Below are positions 1 through 7,537 of a DNA stretch of 17,379 nucleotides, piece by piece. The position numbers were made by a program, and so were the translations under genes. A model generated the notes under the pieces. It had not been told where the DNA came from. It did no database searches and saw only the letters and a list, made by a program, of their open reading frames with translations. Within the stretch, counting starts at the first letter, position 1; each line of letters opens with the position of its first letter. The DNA comes from Avoscillospira sp045530865 (GTDB lineage Bacteria > Bacillota > Clostridia > Oscillospirales > Oscillospiraceae), in the NCBI GenBank assembly GCA_045530865.1, contig JAZSCX010000121.1, positions 1 to 17,379 of the forward strand. The letters are read 5' to 3'.

Positions 1-33
1 ATACATTCACTTTTATAACCACGAGCGCATTCA

Positions 34-73
34 GAATAAAACTGGAGTGGCGCCGCTGATGCTGCGCCACTCC
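34..73 (-). terminator. Intrinsic terminator of the GntR-ABC operon
   Basis: A perfect 10-bp inverted repeat (44-53 paired with 64-73, ten-base loop) is followed on the minus strand by the T-rich stretch AGTTTTATTC. It lies about 87 bases after the permease stop codon and is the only strong hairpin there, so it probably ends the three-gene operon. The plus strand also has a T-run a little after the hairpin (85-92), so it could serve an unseen plus-strand gene too. The 74-159 stretch between hairpin and permease shows no gene. Confidence 0.7.
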
Positions 74-159
74 GCTTAAAACTTAATTTTTCCTACTCAG
101 GTGCTTTTTTGTGCTGTCCACACAAACTGGGGCAGTTCAAGTTGCTGCGGCTTGCTTGT

Positions 160-960
160 TTATTCTAGGTTGAGCTTTCTGGAGAATATATATCGAGTAG
201 TGAAATAAAACGCTGCGCCAAGAATAACATAGAACGCCAGCATCACTGCCATGAACAGCCAGATCACATGGACGCCGCGCATGGAAGAGATCGCCATTGA
301 ATCCCAATAAACCACGCCGCGCACCATGGCGGGTGTGAAAACTGCAGAAGTAAGTGTGGAGATCGCAATATTGATGCCAATGTATGCCGCAACCGAGGCA
401 ATAACCTTCTGCTTCTTTGCCAATTGCCCCATCGCCATGGCCGCATACATCTGAAGCATGCTGATGATCAGACCTGTCAGAATCATAACCAGAGCAAACA
501 CAACTGTCAGGATCACTTCGCCCACACTGACATATCTCATCAATCCTCGCCAGATGTAGGGCAAATCGTCAAACGACAGCGCACCGGAGATCAGAATAAA
601 GATGGATGCCAGAAACACCAAAAATGTTCCGCCGTACAGGATCATACCGCTGCAGATCTTGGACCAGAGGATCGAATCGATCCGCGCAGGAAGCGTAAAA
701 GTCAGATAAGCCTCATCTTTGAGCATGGAGTGATAAAACCGCAGAACAATATAAATCAGCGTAATGATAAACACGGAAACAAGAAGCAGCACATTGGCAA
801 TCATGGTTAGGTTTGTCAGGAGGTTCAGCGCCCAATGTTCCCGGTTAAGGCTGGTGTTAATCGCGATGGCATTAATCACAGAAAGCACCAGAGTGCCGAT
901 CCAGACGGGAATAAACAGACGCATGGCTGCGCGCAGATCATATTTCATCAATTTCCCCAT
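160..960 (-). CDS. ABC-2 type transporter permease, six-helix
   Basis: This 266-residue integral membrane protein has about six hydrophobic segments (roughly residues 15-36, 52-75, 103-126, 148-170, 186-207 and 232-255). The N-terminus MGKLMKYDLRA is typical of ABC-2 permeases that pair with a separate ATPase. It would form the membrane channel of the transporter whose ATPase is encoded directly upstream. The start at 960 is preferred because a purine-rich GGAGGGAGGG lies eight bases before it; a start at residue 5 (948) would give a one-base overlap but has a poorer site. The gene overlaps the ATPase by 13 bases, which suggests translational coupling. Substrate is not readable from sequence; related YtrA-controlled systems respond to cell-envelope stress. 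The general class is well supported, the substrate unknown. Confidence 0.88.
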   Translation of the reverse strand: MGKLMKYDLRAAMRLFIPVWIGTLVLSVINAIAINTSLNREHWALNLLTNLTMIANVLLLVSVFIITLIYIVLRFYHSMLKDEAYLTFTLPARIDSILWSKICSGMILYGGTFLVFLASIFILISGALSFDDLPYIWRGLMRYVSVGEVILTVVFALVMILTGLIISMLQMYAAMAMGQLAKKQKVIASVAAYIGINIAISTLTSAVFTPAMVRGVVYWDSMAISSMRGVHVIWLFMAVMLAFYVILGAAFYFTTRYIFSRKLNLE

Positions 961-1688
961 GGCTGATACCCTCCCTCCTGTACCGGAATGGTACGGAATA
1001 TTTCACGGAACAGCGCGTCTACGCTCTTTCCCTGACTTTCCCGGATGCGATCCACCGTATCGTAGCAGACCAGCTGTCCGTTTTTCAGGAAGATGACCTC
1101 GTCCAAAACCTTTTCCACATCGGAGATCAGATGGGTGGAGATGATCACCGTGCCTTCATGGTTGTAATTGGACAGGATGGTGTGCAGGATATAGTCCCGG
1201 GCAGCAGGATCCACACCGGCAATGGGTTCATCCAGCAGATACAGCTGTGCCCTGCGGCTCATGACAACCGCCAGCTGCAGCTTTTCCTTGGTGCCCTTGG
1301 ACATGGTTTTGATCCGATCCTTTTGCCCAATACCGAGGCTGATGCACATGGCTTCCGCTTTCTTGCGGTCAAAATCCGGATAGAAGTCTGCAAAATAGTC
1401 CAGCAAATCGCCGGCTTTCATCCAGTCAGCAAAATACATACGGTCGGGAAGATAGCTGACAATCGCTTTCGTATGCACACCCGGCTTCTGACCATCAATG
1501 GTCACAGAGCCTGACGAGGGCTGTATCAATCCGCAAAGCAGCTTGATCCAGGTGGTCTTGCCGCTTCCGTTAGGGCCAAGCAGACCGATGATCCGTCCCC
1601 GACCAATGGTCAGATCCACCTGATCCACCGCGCATTTAATTCCATAGCGCTTGGTCAGGCCCTGACAAACGATCAAATTCTCTTCCAT
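948..1688 (-). CDS. ABC transporter ATP-binding protein (YtrB-like)
   Basis: A 246-residue ABC ATPase with all core motifs: Walker A GPNGSGKT at 38-45, a signature motif in the variant form SKGTKEKL at 130-137 instead of LSGGQ, Walker B LYLLDEP ending at 155, a D-loop at GVD, and switch histidine H186 (STH). The SKGTKEKL-type signature is common among ATPases paired with small ABC-2 permeases downstream of YtrA-type regulators. It should hydrolyse ATP on the cytoplasmic face to drive the adjacent permease. The start is set by GAGAGGAG, which overlaps the end of the upstream regulator, seven bases before the ATG. Five bases separate it from the regulator gene, so all three are one transcription unit. 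Export is more likely than import because no binding protein is encoded. Confidence 0.93.
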   Translation of the reverse strand: MEENLIVCQGLTKRYGIKCAVDQVDLTIGRGRIIGLLGPNGSGKTTWIKLLCGLIQPSSGSVTIDGQKPGVHTKAIVSYLPDRMYFADWMKAGDLLDYFADFYPDFDRKKAEAMCISLGIGQKDRIKTMSKGTKEKLQLAVVMSRRAQLYLLDEPIAGVDPAARDYILHTILSNYNHEGTVIISTHLISDVEKVLDEVIFLKNGQLVCYDTVDRIRESQGKSVDALFREIFRTIPVQEGGYQPWGN

Positions 1689-1692
1689 GGGT

Positions 1693-2049
1693 TCACTCCT
1701 CTCTGTTCAGCAGGGAGATGGCTTCCTCCTCAGAGAAGCCCAGAACACCCATTCCCTGCAAATAATCCGAAATGATCTTTTGTGCCAGCTGCATTCGGAC
1801 AGCTGCGATTTGTTGTTCGTCCTCTGTGACCTGCCGCCCTGCTGTGCGGTTGGTAATCACCAGCCCCTGCTCCTCCAGATGCGCCAACGCACGCTGCATG
1901 GTATTGGGATTCACACCAGCTTCCGCTGCAAGTTCCCGCACCGTGGGCATTCTGCCGCCTTTGGGATATTCCCCCGTGACGATCCGAAGGGTCAACTGCT
2001 CGTAAAGCTGCAGCCAGATGGGACGATCACTTTCTATGATCCAATCCAT
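1693..2049 (-). CDS. GntR family transcriptional regulator, YtrA subfamily
   Basis: A 118-residue repressor-type protein. A winged helix-turn-helix fills the N-terminal 75 residues (PIWLQLYEQL, then PTVRELAAEAGVNPNTMQRAL), followed by a short helical tail typical of the YtrA subfamily rather than a large ligand-binding domain. The frame stays open to an ATG at 2106, but I choose the ATG at 2049. It has GAAAGGGG six bases upstream and begins MDWIIESDRPIWLQLYEQL, the normal family N-terminus; the longer version would encode the promoter itself as protein. It is first in an operon with an ABC ATPase and permease. The dyad at 2068-2097 overlaps its promoter, implying autorepression. By analogy with ytr-type operons it may be relieved by envelope-active compounds; that is inference. 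Confidence 0.9.
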   Translation of the reverse strand: MDWIIESDRPIWLQLYEQLTLRIVTGEYPKGGRMPTVRELAAEAGVNPNTMQRALAHLEEQGLVITNRTAGRQVTEDEQQIAAVRMQLAQKIISDYLQGMGVLGFSEEEAISLLNREE

Positions 2050-2067
2050 AACGCGCCCCTTTCGTTG

Positions 2068-2106
2068 TTGTATTAACACAGTAACACAATCATACAAGTT
2101 TGTCAA
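2068..2106 (-). promoter_or_regulatory. Promoter and candidate operator of the GntR-ABC operon
   Basis: Read on the minus strand, a perfect -35 box TTGACA (2101-2106) is followed after 17 bases by a weak -10 TACTGT (2078-2083), which would start RNA near 2071, just upstream of the SD and the ATG at 2049. A dyad of six-base arms, TTGTAT and ATACAA separated by 18 bases (2068-2097), spans the spacer, the -10 and the start site. It also contains a GTGTTA direct repeat. This layout is expected for binding of a YtrA-type dimer that represses its own operon. The -35 is convincing, the -10 less so. Confidence 0.65.
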
Positions 2107-2115
2107 GTGGGAATC

Positions 2116-2144
2116 AAAAAGAGATGCGTACGCATCTCTTTTTT
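2116..2144 (-). terminator. Perfect palindromic terminator after pgsA
   Basis: Positions 2116-2143 are a perfect 28-base palindrome: five A, GAGATGCGT, ACGCATCTC, five T. In RNA it gives a 12-bp stem with a GTAC tetraloop and a T5 tract. It starts eight bases after the pgsA stop codon, so it should end the long operon that finishes with pgsA. Because the A and T tracts are symmetric it would work in both directions. It lies nine bases upstream of the -35 box of the next operon and so insulates the GntR-ABC promoter. Confidence 0.85.
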
Positions 2145-2151
2145 GATCATT

Positions 2152-2661
2152 TCAGGGTTTGATGACATTCCAGTTCTGAATGAAGTACTCAATGCCGGAA
2201 TACAGGGTGGTTGCCACAATGATGCCGGTAACGATCCAGTCCAGCCAGCCATAGGAGAACACCATCATCACACACAGGCCAACCATGGTGGAGAAGGTCT
2301 TGACCTTGCCGCTCCAGCCTGCAGCCAGCACCTTACCGCCGGTGGCTGCCACCATCCGAAGACCGGAAACTGCAAATTCCCGGGCCAGCACAATCATGAC
2401 CGCCCATGCGGGCATCCGGTTCCACTGGACAAAAATCAGCATGGCTGCCGTGACCAGCAGTTTATCTGCCAGCGGATCCAGGAACTTGCCAAAATCGCTG
2501 GTCTGATTATAATGGCGGGCAATATAGCCATCCACGAAGTCGGTCAAACTGGCAATGGCAAAGATAATCAGCGCTGCCCAATTGTAGCCCATCAGCAATA
2601 CCGCCATGAAAACCGGAATCATAAATACACGAACCAAGGTGATTTTACTTGCAGTTGTCAT
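2152..2661 (-). CDS. pgsA: CDP-diacylglycerol--glycerol-3-phosphate 3-phosphatidyltransferase
   Basis: A 169-residue membrane enzyme that transfers a phosphatidyl group from CDP-diacylglycerol to glycerol-3-phosphate, giving phosphatidylglycerol phosphate, the committed step to phosphatidylglycerol and cardiolipin. The CDP-alcohol phosphotransferase signature is complete: D41, D44, G45, A48, R49, G58, D62 and D66 within DFVDGYIAR and GKFLDPLAD. The rest is hydrophobic, with about four to five membrane segments, and the length is slightly under the usual 180-190. The ATG overlaps the rimO stop by four bases (ATGA), so translation is coupled. rimO-pgsA adjacency is widespread in Firmicutes and supports PgsA over other CDP-alcohol transferases. 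The gene is last in its operon, followed by the palindromic terminator. Confidence 0.92.
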   Translation of the reverse strand: MTTASKITLVRVFMIPVFMAVLLMGYNWAALIIFAIASLTDFVDGYIARHYNQTSDFGKFLDPLADKLLVTAAMLIFVQWNRMPAWAVMIVLAREFAVSGLRMVAATGGKVLAAGWSGKVKTFSTMVGLCVMMVFSYGWLDWIVTGIIVATTLYSGIEYFIQNWNVIKP

Positions 2662-3995
2662 GCTTCATCCTCCTCCAGCTCACCAATGAGCTCACCGTCA
2701 TAAACATCCGTAATGTACACGGGCACAAATTCGCCCACCTTTACCGTCCGCTCTGCGGTAAACCAGACCTTGCCGTCAATATCGGGACTGTCGGCATAGG
2801 AGCGGCCGAAATAGGCATCCTCCTCCGGATCATAGCCCTCGCAGAGGATCTCCATGGTGGTATCCAACAGGCTTTCATTGTACTCATCCATGATGCGGGA
2901 CTGGATCTCCGCCAACCGCTCGGCTCTGGCCTGCGCCACTTCCGTGGGGGGATATTCCATGGTGGCTGCCAGCGTTCCTTCTTCCGGAGAGAACACGAAA
3001 GCGCCCACACGTTCCAGACGGAACTCCCGCAGGAAATCGCAGAGTTCTTCAAACTCCTCTTCTCCTTCGCCGGGGAGACCGGCAATGAGACTGGTCCGAA
3101 GAACGACCCCGGGGATCCGTTCCCGCAGCTTGCGGAACATAGCTTTCAGGAATGCGCCATCGCCGTGACGGTTCATTTTTCTCAGGATTTCATCGCTGAT
3201 ATGCTGAATGGGAATATCCAGATACTTGACGATCTTGGGCTCCGATGCGATCACATCGATCATCTCATCATTGAGCACATCGGGATAAAGATAGTGCAGC
3301 CGTACCCAATGGATTCCATCGATCTTACAAAGCTCCCGCATGAGCTGGGGCAGCAGATATTCATGGCAGTCCAGATCAATGCCGTAGCGGGTGATATCCT
3401 GCGCCACCACGATGATCTCCTTGACGCCGTCCATGACCAGCTGCCGGGCTTCAAAAAGCACATCGTCCAGTTCCCGGCTACGGAATCTGCCGCGCAAGGC
3501 AGGAATGATGCAGTAGGCACAGTGGTTATCGCAGCCCTCTGCAATTTTCAGATAGGCATAGTGCTCCGGGGTGGTCAGGATGCGCTCCGTTTCATCGATG
3601 GGTGCATCGATATCGTCAAACTGCAGAACCTGACGGCCTGCCAGCACCTTTTTGACCGCTGCCACCACATCATAGTAGCTGCCGGTGCCTAAGATTCCAT
3701 CCACCTCGGGCATTTCCCGGATGATCTCCTCCTGATAGCGCTGTGCCAGACAGCCGGTGACCAGAATTTTGCCCAGTCTGCCCGCTTCCTTCAGCTGACC
3801 TAGTGCCAGAATATTGTCGATGGCTTCCTGCTTGGCGCTGTCAATAAAACCGCAGGTATTGACGATGGCCAGATCACAGCCATCAGGGCTGCCGGAGATC
3901 TCAAATCCGGCCTGCTGCAGCAGAAACAGCATCTGCTCGGCGTTGACCTGATTTTTCGCACAGCCCAAAGAAACCATGCCGATCCGTTCACTCAT
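2658..3995 (-). CDS. rimO: Ribosomal protein S12 methylthiotransferase RimO
   Basis: A 445-residue radical-SAM methylthiotransferase that adds a methylthio group to a conserved aspartate of ribosomal protein S12. The N-terminal UPF0004 domain carries the three cysteines of the auxiliary iron-sulfur cluster: C12 in GCAKN, C48 in NTCGF and C82 in TGCLAQR. The radical-SAM cluster motif CxxxCxxC is C155, C159 and C162 (EGCDNHCAYC), and a TRAM domain fills roughly the last 65 residues. GCAKN at the N-terminus, overall length and context favour RimO over the tRNA enzymes MiaB and MtaB. The start overlaps the recX end by eight bases, and the end overlaps pgsA by four, so it is embedded in the recA-recX-rimO-pgsA unit. 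Confidence 0.95.
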   Translation of the reverse strand: MSERIGMVSLGCAKNQVNAEQMLFLLQQAGFEISGSPDGCDLAIVNTCGFIDSAKQEAIDNILALGQLKEAGRLGKILVTGCLAQRYQEEIIREMPEVDGILGTGSYYDVVAAVKKVLAGRQVLQFDDIDAPIDETERILTTPEHYAYLKIAEGCDNHCAYCIIPALRGRFRSRELDDVLFEARQLVMDGVKEIIVVAQDITRYGIDLDCHEYLLPQLMRELCKIDGIHWVRLHYLYPDVLNDEMIDVIASEPKIVKYLDIPIQHISDEILRKMNRHGDGAFLKAMFRKLRERIPGVVLRTSLIAGLPGEGEEEFEELCDFLREFRLERVGAFVFSPEEGTLAATMEYPPTEVAQARAERLAEIQSRIMDEYNESLLDTTMEILCEGYDPEEDAYFGRSYADSPDIDGKVWFTAERTVKVGEFVPVYITDVYDGELIGELEEDEA

Positions 3996-4626
3996 AGCTT
4001 TCCTCCAAATCCGCTTCCAACGATGACGAGTACCGTTTCAGGCCGGCTCGGATATCCGCCCAGCTGTGCCCCCGGCGCAGCAATGCATCGATGGTTCTTT
4101 TTAATTCCTTCTGATCCGGTTTCCTGCCCTTCAGGCGCTGCTGCAGAAATTTGTCCACCGCATCGTCCATTTCAGGAATCAGGGAAAGAGCATCTTCCCA
4201 GTATTCCTCCGGAATCCGTTTTTCGTACAGAATCTGTTTGATCCTGGATCGTCCATAGCCTTTGCGCACTGCAGATTGCACCAGCTGCTCCGCCGTTCTG
4301 GCATCATCCAGCAGCTGCAAATCGCTGAGCCATTGGACTGCCGCTCTGGCATCCTGCGGCGTTTCACCCTTCTGCGTCAGACGGTGCTCCAGCTCCTGTT
4401 TGGACACACCGGAGGCCGACACGATCCGAACAGCCCGGACTTTTGCGGAGGCCTTTCCCACAGCATCCCGAAGGGCAGCCATTTCGGCATCGTCCAGTTC
4501 CCTGCCGGGATACAGCCCCAGATCCGCAATCACATAATCCTGTGTCTTTATTACAGAGCCATCCGACAGGAGCACACGAAAGGTGTGCTCCTGTCGGATC
4601 ATGGGCTCAATTTTCTCAATTATCAT
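3988..4626 (-). CDS. recX: Regulatory protein RecX
   Basis: A 212-residue protein with the helical repeat layout of RecX: an N-terminal strand region, then LSDLQLLDDARTAEQLVQSAV and GYGRSRIKQILYEKRI in the middle, and a C-terminal repeat ending RRGHSWADIRAGLKRY. RecX binds RecA filaments and modulates, usually inhibits, strand exchange. Position directly after recA supports the call. I favour the ATG at 4626 (MIIEKIEP, the usual family opening); an in-frame ATG at 4644 would add six residues. Either start lies inside the recA coding end, so the genes overlap by at least 11 bases and translation is probably coupled. Codons 10-22 coincide exactly with a perfect 17-bp inverted repeat (4561-4599), which is very unusual in coding sequence. 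The end overlaps rimO by eight bases. Confidence 0.88.
   Translation of the reverse strand: MIIEKIEPMIRQEHTFRVLLSDGSVIKTQDYVIADLGLYPGRELDDAEMAALRDAVGKASAKVRAVRIVSASGVSKQELEHRLTQKGETPQDARAAVQWLSDLQLLDDARTAEQLVQSAVRKGYGRSRIKQILYEKRIPEEYWEDALSLIPEMDDAVDKFLQQRLKGRKPDQKELKRTIDALLRRGHSWADIRAGLKRYSSSLEADLEESYE
4561..4599 (-). repeat. Perfect 17-bp inverted repeat in the recX coding start
   Basis: Arm 4561-4577 is the exact reverse complement of arm 4583-4599, with a five-base loop (GAAAG on the plus strand). On mRNA this is a GC-rich 17-bp hairpin starting 16 bases after the recA stop codon and covering recX codons 10-22. There is no T-tract on its minus-strand exit, so it is not a standard intrinsic terminator. 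It also pairs an AGGAG with a CTCCT. A role as an mRNA-stabilising or translation-limiting element between recA and recX is inference; the repeat itself is directly visible. Confidence 0.9.
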
Positions 4627-5716
4627 CGTCAAAATCGTCGGCATCTACGCCTACGGCCTGAGATGCAGGCTTGGCAGCTGCTCTGGGCTTGCCGCCGGTG
4701 AGCTTATACAGGTTCTCACGGACTTCGGCTTCCACCTTTTCCGCGATCTCGGGATTGCCCATCAAATAGGACTTGACTGCATCACGGCCCTGACCGATTC
4801 GTTCATCTCCCATGGAGAACCAGCTGCCGGACTTCTGCACGATATCCAGCTGGACGGCCAGATCCACCAGTTCGCCCCACTTGGAGATACCTTCGCCATA
4901 CATGATATCGAAAATGGCTTCTTTGAAGGGAGGCGCCACCTTGTTCTTCACAATCTTGGCACGGGTGCGGTTGCCAATGATCTCGGAGCCGTTCTTGATG
5001 GCTTCGGTACGGCGGATATCAATACGCACAGAAGCATAGAACTTCAGCGCATTGCCGCCAGTGGTGGTTTCGGGGTTGCCGTACATGACGCCGATCTTCA
5101 TTCGCAGCTGGTTGATGAAAATGACCACACAGTTGGTCTTGGCAATGTTGCCAGCCAGCTTCCGCAGGGCCTGAGACATGAGACGGGCCTGCAGACCCAC
5201 GAAGGTATCGCCCATTTCGCCTTCGATTTCAGCACGGGGCGTCAGGGCTGCAACGGAGTCCACAACCACCACATCCACTGCGCCGGAACGCACCAGTGCA
5301 TCGGTGATCTCCAGCGCCTGCTCACCGGTATCCGGCTGGGACACCAACATATTATCGATATCCACGCCGATGGCAGCGGCATAATCGGGATCCAGTGCAT
5401 GCTCGGCATCCACAAAGGCCACTTCGCCGCCCTTCTTCTGGGCAGATGCCACAATGTGAAGCGCCAGAGTGGTCTTGCCGGAGGACTCAGGACCGTAGAT
5501 CTCAATGATTCTGCCCTTGGGCACACCGCCAATACCCAGCGCAGCGTCCAGCGCCAGAGAACCGGTGGGAATGGCATCCACCTGCATCTCCGGACGGTCA
5601 CCCAGACGCATCACGGTACCCTTGCCAAAGTTCTTTTCAATCTGCGCAATGGCAGTTTCCAGTGCTTTTTTCTTATCGCTTGCAGGAGATTGCATTTCAT
5701 TGGTACCCTTCTTCAT
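4616..5716 (-). CDS. recA: Recombinase RecA
   Basis: A 366-residue RecA, which forms ATP-dependent filaments on single-stranded DNA for homologous recombination and stimulates LexA self-cleavage. Visible signatures are Walker A GPESSGKT (75-82), VVVVDSVAALTPRAE (Walker B region), the L1/L2 segments (NQLRMKIGVMYGNPETTTGG) and an acidic C-terminal tail ending DADDFDDDN. I start at 5716 because GAGAGG, within the last codons of prmC, lies ten bases upstream; an ATG at 5746 would run into prmC, and an ATG at 5695 (MQSPASDKKKALE) remains possible and resembles many clostridial N-termini. Only four bases separate it from the prmC stop. I see no LexA-type GAAC-N4-GTTC box near the start, so SOS control, if present, acts elsewhere. 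Confidence 0.97.
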   Translation of the reverse strand: MKKGTNEMQSPASDKKKALETAIAQIEKNFGKGTVMRLGDRPEMQVDAIPTGSLALDAALGIGGVPKGRIIEIYGPESSGKTTLALHIVASAQKKGGEVAFVDAEHALDPDYAAAIGVDIDNMLVSQPDTGEQALEITDALVRSGAVDVVVVDSVAALTPRAEIEGEMGDTFVGLQARLMSQALRKLAGNIAKTNCVVIFINQLRMKIGVMYGNPETTTGGNALKFYASVRIDIRRTEAIKNGSEIIGNRTRAKIVKNKVAPPFKEAIFDIMYGEGISKWGELVDLAVQLDIVQKSGSWFSMGDERIGQGRDAVKSYLMGNPEIAEKVEAEVRENLYKLTGGKPRAAAKPASQAVGVDADDFDDDN

Positions 5717-5720
5717 GTTC

Positions 5721-6587
5721 CTAATTCCTCTCTTTCTTTTGTGCAAGAACTGCTCTTACGATTTGACCCATATCTTTTTTCAGCCGCAGAACTTCAAAGC
5801 CATGCGCCTGCAGAATTCCACATACACCAGTTTCCTGTCCCATACCGAATTCCAGACAGATATAGCCCTCCGGCTTCACAGCGGCGGCGTAATTGACCGC
5901 GATGGCACGGTAGAAATCCAGACCGTCCTCGCCGCCGTACAATGCCATATGGGGCTCATAGTCCCTTACCGAGGGCTGAAGCACGTGCATTTCTGCACCG
6001 GTGATATAGGGCGGATTGGAGATTAGCAGATCAAACTGCCCCAGAAACCGACTGGCAGGCTTTGTGGCATCGGCCTGAATACAGGAGACGCGGGAGGTCA
6101 GATGCAGATCCGTTGTATTCTTTTTTGCAATTTTCAGTGCCTTGGGAGAAAGATCTGCCAGCGTTACCCGGGCATCTTTGATCTGAGAGGCCAGCGCAAG
6201 ACCGATACAACCGGAGCCGGTGCAAAGATCCAGAATTCTGGGATTGGCAGGCAATCGGAACCGCTGTTCCAGCGCCAGCTCCACCACCGCCATGGTATCA
6301 TCCCGGGGGATCAGCACATCCGGCGTCACTGTCAAATCCAGACCGTAAAAGCTCCACTGGCCCAGAATATAGGCAAGGGGTTCCCCTGCCAAAATCCGTC
6401 CTGCCAGCTCCATATACCGCTTTGCCGTATCTTCGGCGGCATAAATGGTCTGCATGGCCATAATGGCAGCAGGCTCATAGCCTGTGACAAATGCCAGCAG
6501 TTCCCGCGCAACAAAGGCTGCCTGTTCCTTCTCCGAAGGCTCCAGCGCATACTTCACCCGGCGGTACAGCTCTCCGTAAGTTACCAT
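5721..6587 (-). CDS. prmC: Peptide chain release factor glutamine methyltransferase
   Basis: A 288-residue SAM-dependent enzyme that methylates the glutamine of the GGQ motif in release factors RF1 and RF2. It has the helical N-terminal release-factor binding domain (about 1-75), then the Rossmann methyltransferase core with ILDLCTGSGCIGLALA (118-133) as the SAM site and the diagnostic NPPY at 191-194. The family motif PRPxTE before the core reads PRDDTM here (94-99), a mild deviation. Its start overlaps the upstream YqhQ-type gene by seven bases. In many Clostridia this pair is followed by prfA, the gene of its own substrate RF1; here recA follows instead. Confidence 0.94.
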   Translation of the reverse strand: MVTYGELYRRVKYALEPSEKEQAAFVARELLAFVTGYEPAAIMAMQTIYAAEDTAKRYMELAGRILAGEPLAYILGQWSFYGLDLTVTPDVLIPRDDTMAVVELALEQRFRLPANPRILDLCTGSGCIGLALASQIKDARVTLADLSPKALKIAKKNTTDLHLTSRVSCIQADATKPASRFLGQFDLLISNPPYITGAEMHVLQPSVRDYEPHMALYGGEDGLDFYRAIAVNYAAAVKPEGYICLEFGMGQETGVCGILQAHGFEVLRLKKDMGQIVRAVLAQKKERN

Positions 6588-7528
6588 TGATCGGCGCCCT
6601 CCTGCTCCGGCAGAACCTCCTGCAGAGCGGTGATGGCCACTTCGATCATGGAATCGTCCGGTTCATGAGTGGTGAAGTTCTGCATCCACTGTCCGGGCGC
6701 CGTCAGAATTCTGGTCAGCCAGTTGTCATGGCGGCCCACCAGACGGTTGAACTCATAGCTGATGGCAACGATGGGAAGCAGCAGCAACAGATGCAGTCCC
6801 ATTCGGGCGAAGGTATTGTCCACACGGATCACCGCGCCCAGAAGAATGCTGATGCAGATCACCACCAGCAGGAAGCTGGTGCCGCAACGGGGATGCTTCC
6901 GGGTCATGGGACGGACATTCTCCACCGTCAGGGGCAGCTGGGCTTCATAGCAGCGGATGGTTTTATGCTCCGCTCCATGATAAGAGAATACTCTTTTCAT
7001 GTCCTTCATTTGGGACACAAGGATCATATAGCCCAAAAACAGTACAATTTTTACAATACCTTCCACCAGATTGCGGGCAAAGTAGTTGCCGTGCAGGCCC
7101 TTGAACAGGCCGGCAATAAAGGTGGGCAGCAGCACAAACAGGCCCACCGCCATGGCAAGACCCAGCACCAGTGCGGAATAGATCACATACTTTTCCATCT
7201 TTTCCGAACCGATCTTCTTTTCCAGCCACTGGTCAAATTTGGACGGCTCTCCCACCTCTTCCTCCGGGAAGAATTCCGCGGAGTACAGCAGGGCCTTGAT
7301 GCCGTTGACCATGCTGGCACCGAAATTCACCACACCGCGAACAAAGGGCCATCCGAAAATCTTATGCTTTTTCGCAACCAGCTTCAGAGGCTGGGTCTTA
7401 ACCACCAGCCCCTCCGGGCCACGGACAACGATGGATTCCTTTTCCGGGCCGCGCATCATGATGCCTTCGATCAGAGCCTGACCGCCGATCATGGTTTTGA
7501 ATTTTTCCTGTTGATTTTGATTTGACAT
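6581..7528 (-). CDS. YqhQ-like DUF1385 membrane protein
   Basis: A 315-residue protein of the DUF1385/YqhQ family, function unknown. Family landmarks are GGQALIEGIMMRGP (15-28), YHGAEHK (183-189) and RKHPRCGTSF (210-219). Hydrophobic segments lie at about 118-140, 157-173, 218-238 and 244-258, so it is an inner-membrane protein with a conserved soluble N-terminal part. The conserved His, Glu and Cys residues might bind a metal, but that is speculation. AGAGGA lies five bases upstream of the ATG, nine bases after the histidine kinase stop, and the end overlaps prmC. The family is nearly always next to prmC in Clostridia, so the link to prmC is ancestral and the link to the two-component genes may be local. 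Confidence 0.88.
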   Translation of the reverse strand: MSNQNQQEKFKTMIGGQALIEGIMMRGPEKESIVVRGPEGLVVKTQPLKLVAKKHKIFGWPFVRGVVNFGASMVNGIKALLYSAEFFPEEEVGEPSKFDQWLEKKIGSEKMEKYVIYSALVLGLAMAVGLFVLLPTFIAGLFKGLHGNYFARNLVEGIVKIVLFLGYMILVSQMKDMKRVFSYHGAEHKTIRCYEAQLPLTVENVRPMTRKHPRCGTSFLLVVICISILLGAVIRVDNTFARMGLHLLLLLPIVAISYEFNRLVGRHDNWLTRILTAPGQWMQNFTTHEPDDSMIEVAITALQEVLPEQEGADQW

Positions 7529-7537
7529 ATTGTTCCT

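Noticed and set aside
2050..2106. An N-terminal extension of the GntR regulator starting at 2106
   Set aside because: This stretch holds the -35 box, -10, operator and SD of the operon, and the family N-terminus begins at the ATG at 2049.
2649..3692. A 347-codon open frame on the plus strand over rimO
   Set aside because: It is antisense to rimO, whose iron-sulfur cysteines and TRAM domain are unmistakable; the antisense product is low-complexity shadow sequence.
5717..5746. recA start at 5746
   Set aside because: It would overlap prmC by 26 bases and encode an unusual basic MHKRKRGIRN leader, while the ATG at 5716 has a well-placed SD.
4583..5896. A 437-codon open frame on the plus strand over recA
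   Set aside because: It is antisense to recA and parts of recX and prmC, has no recognisable family features and is explained by recA codon bias.
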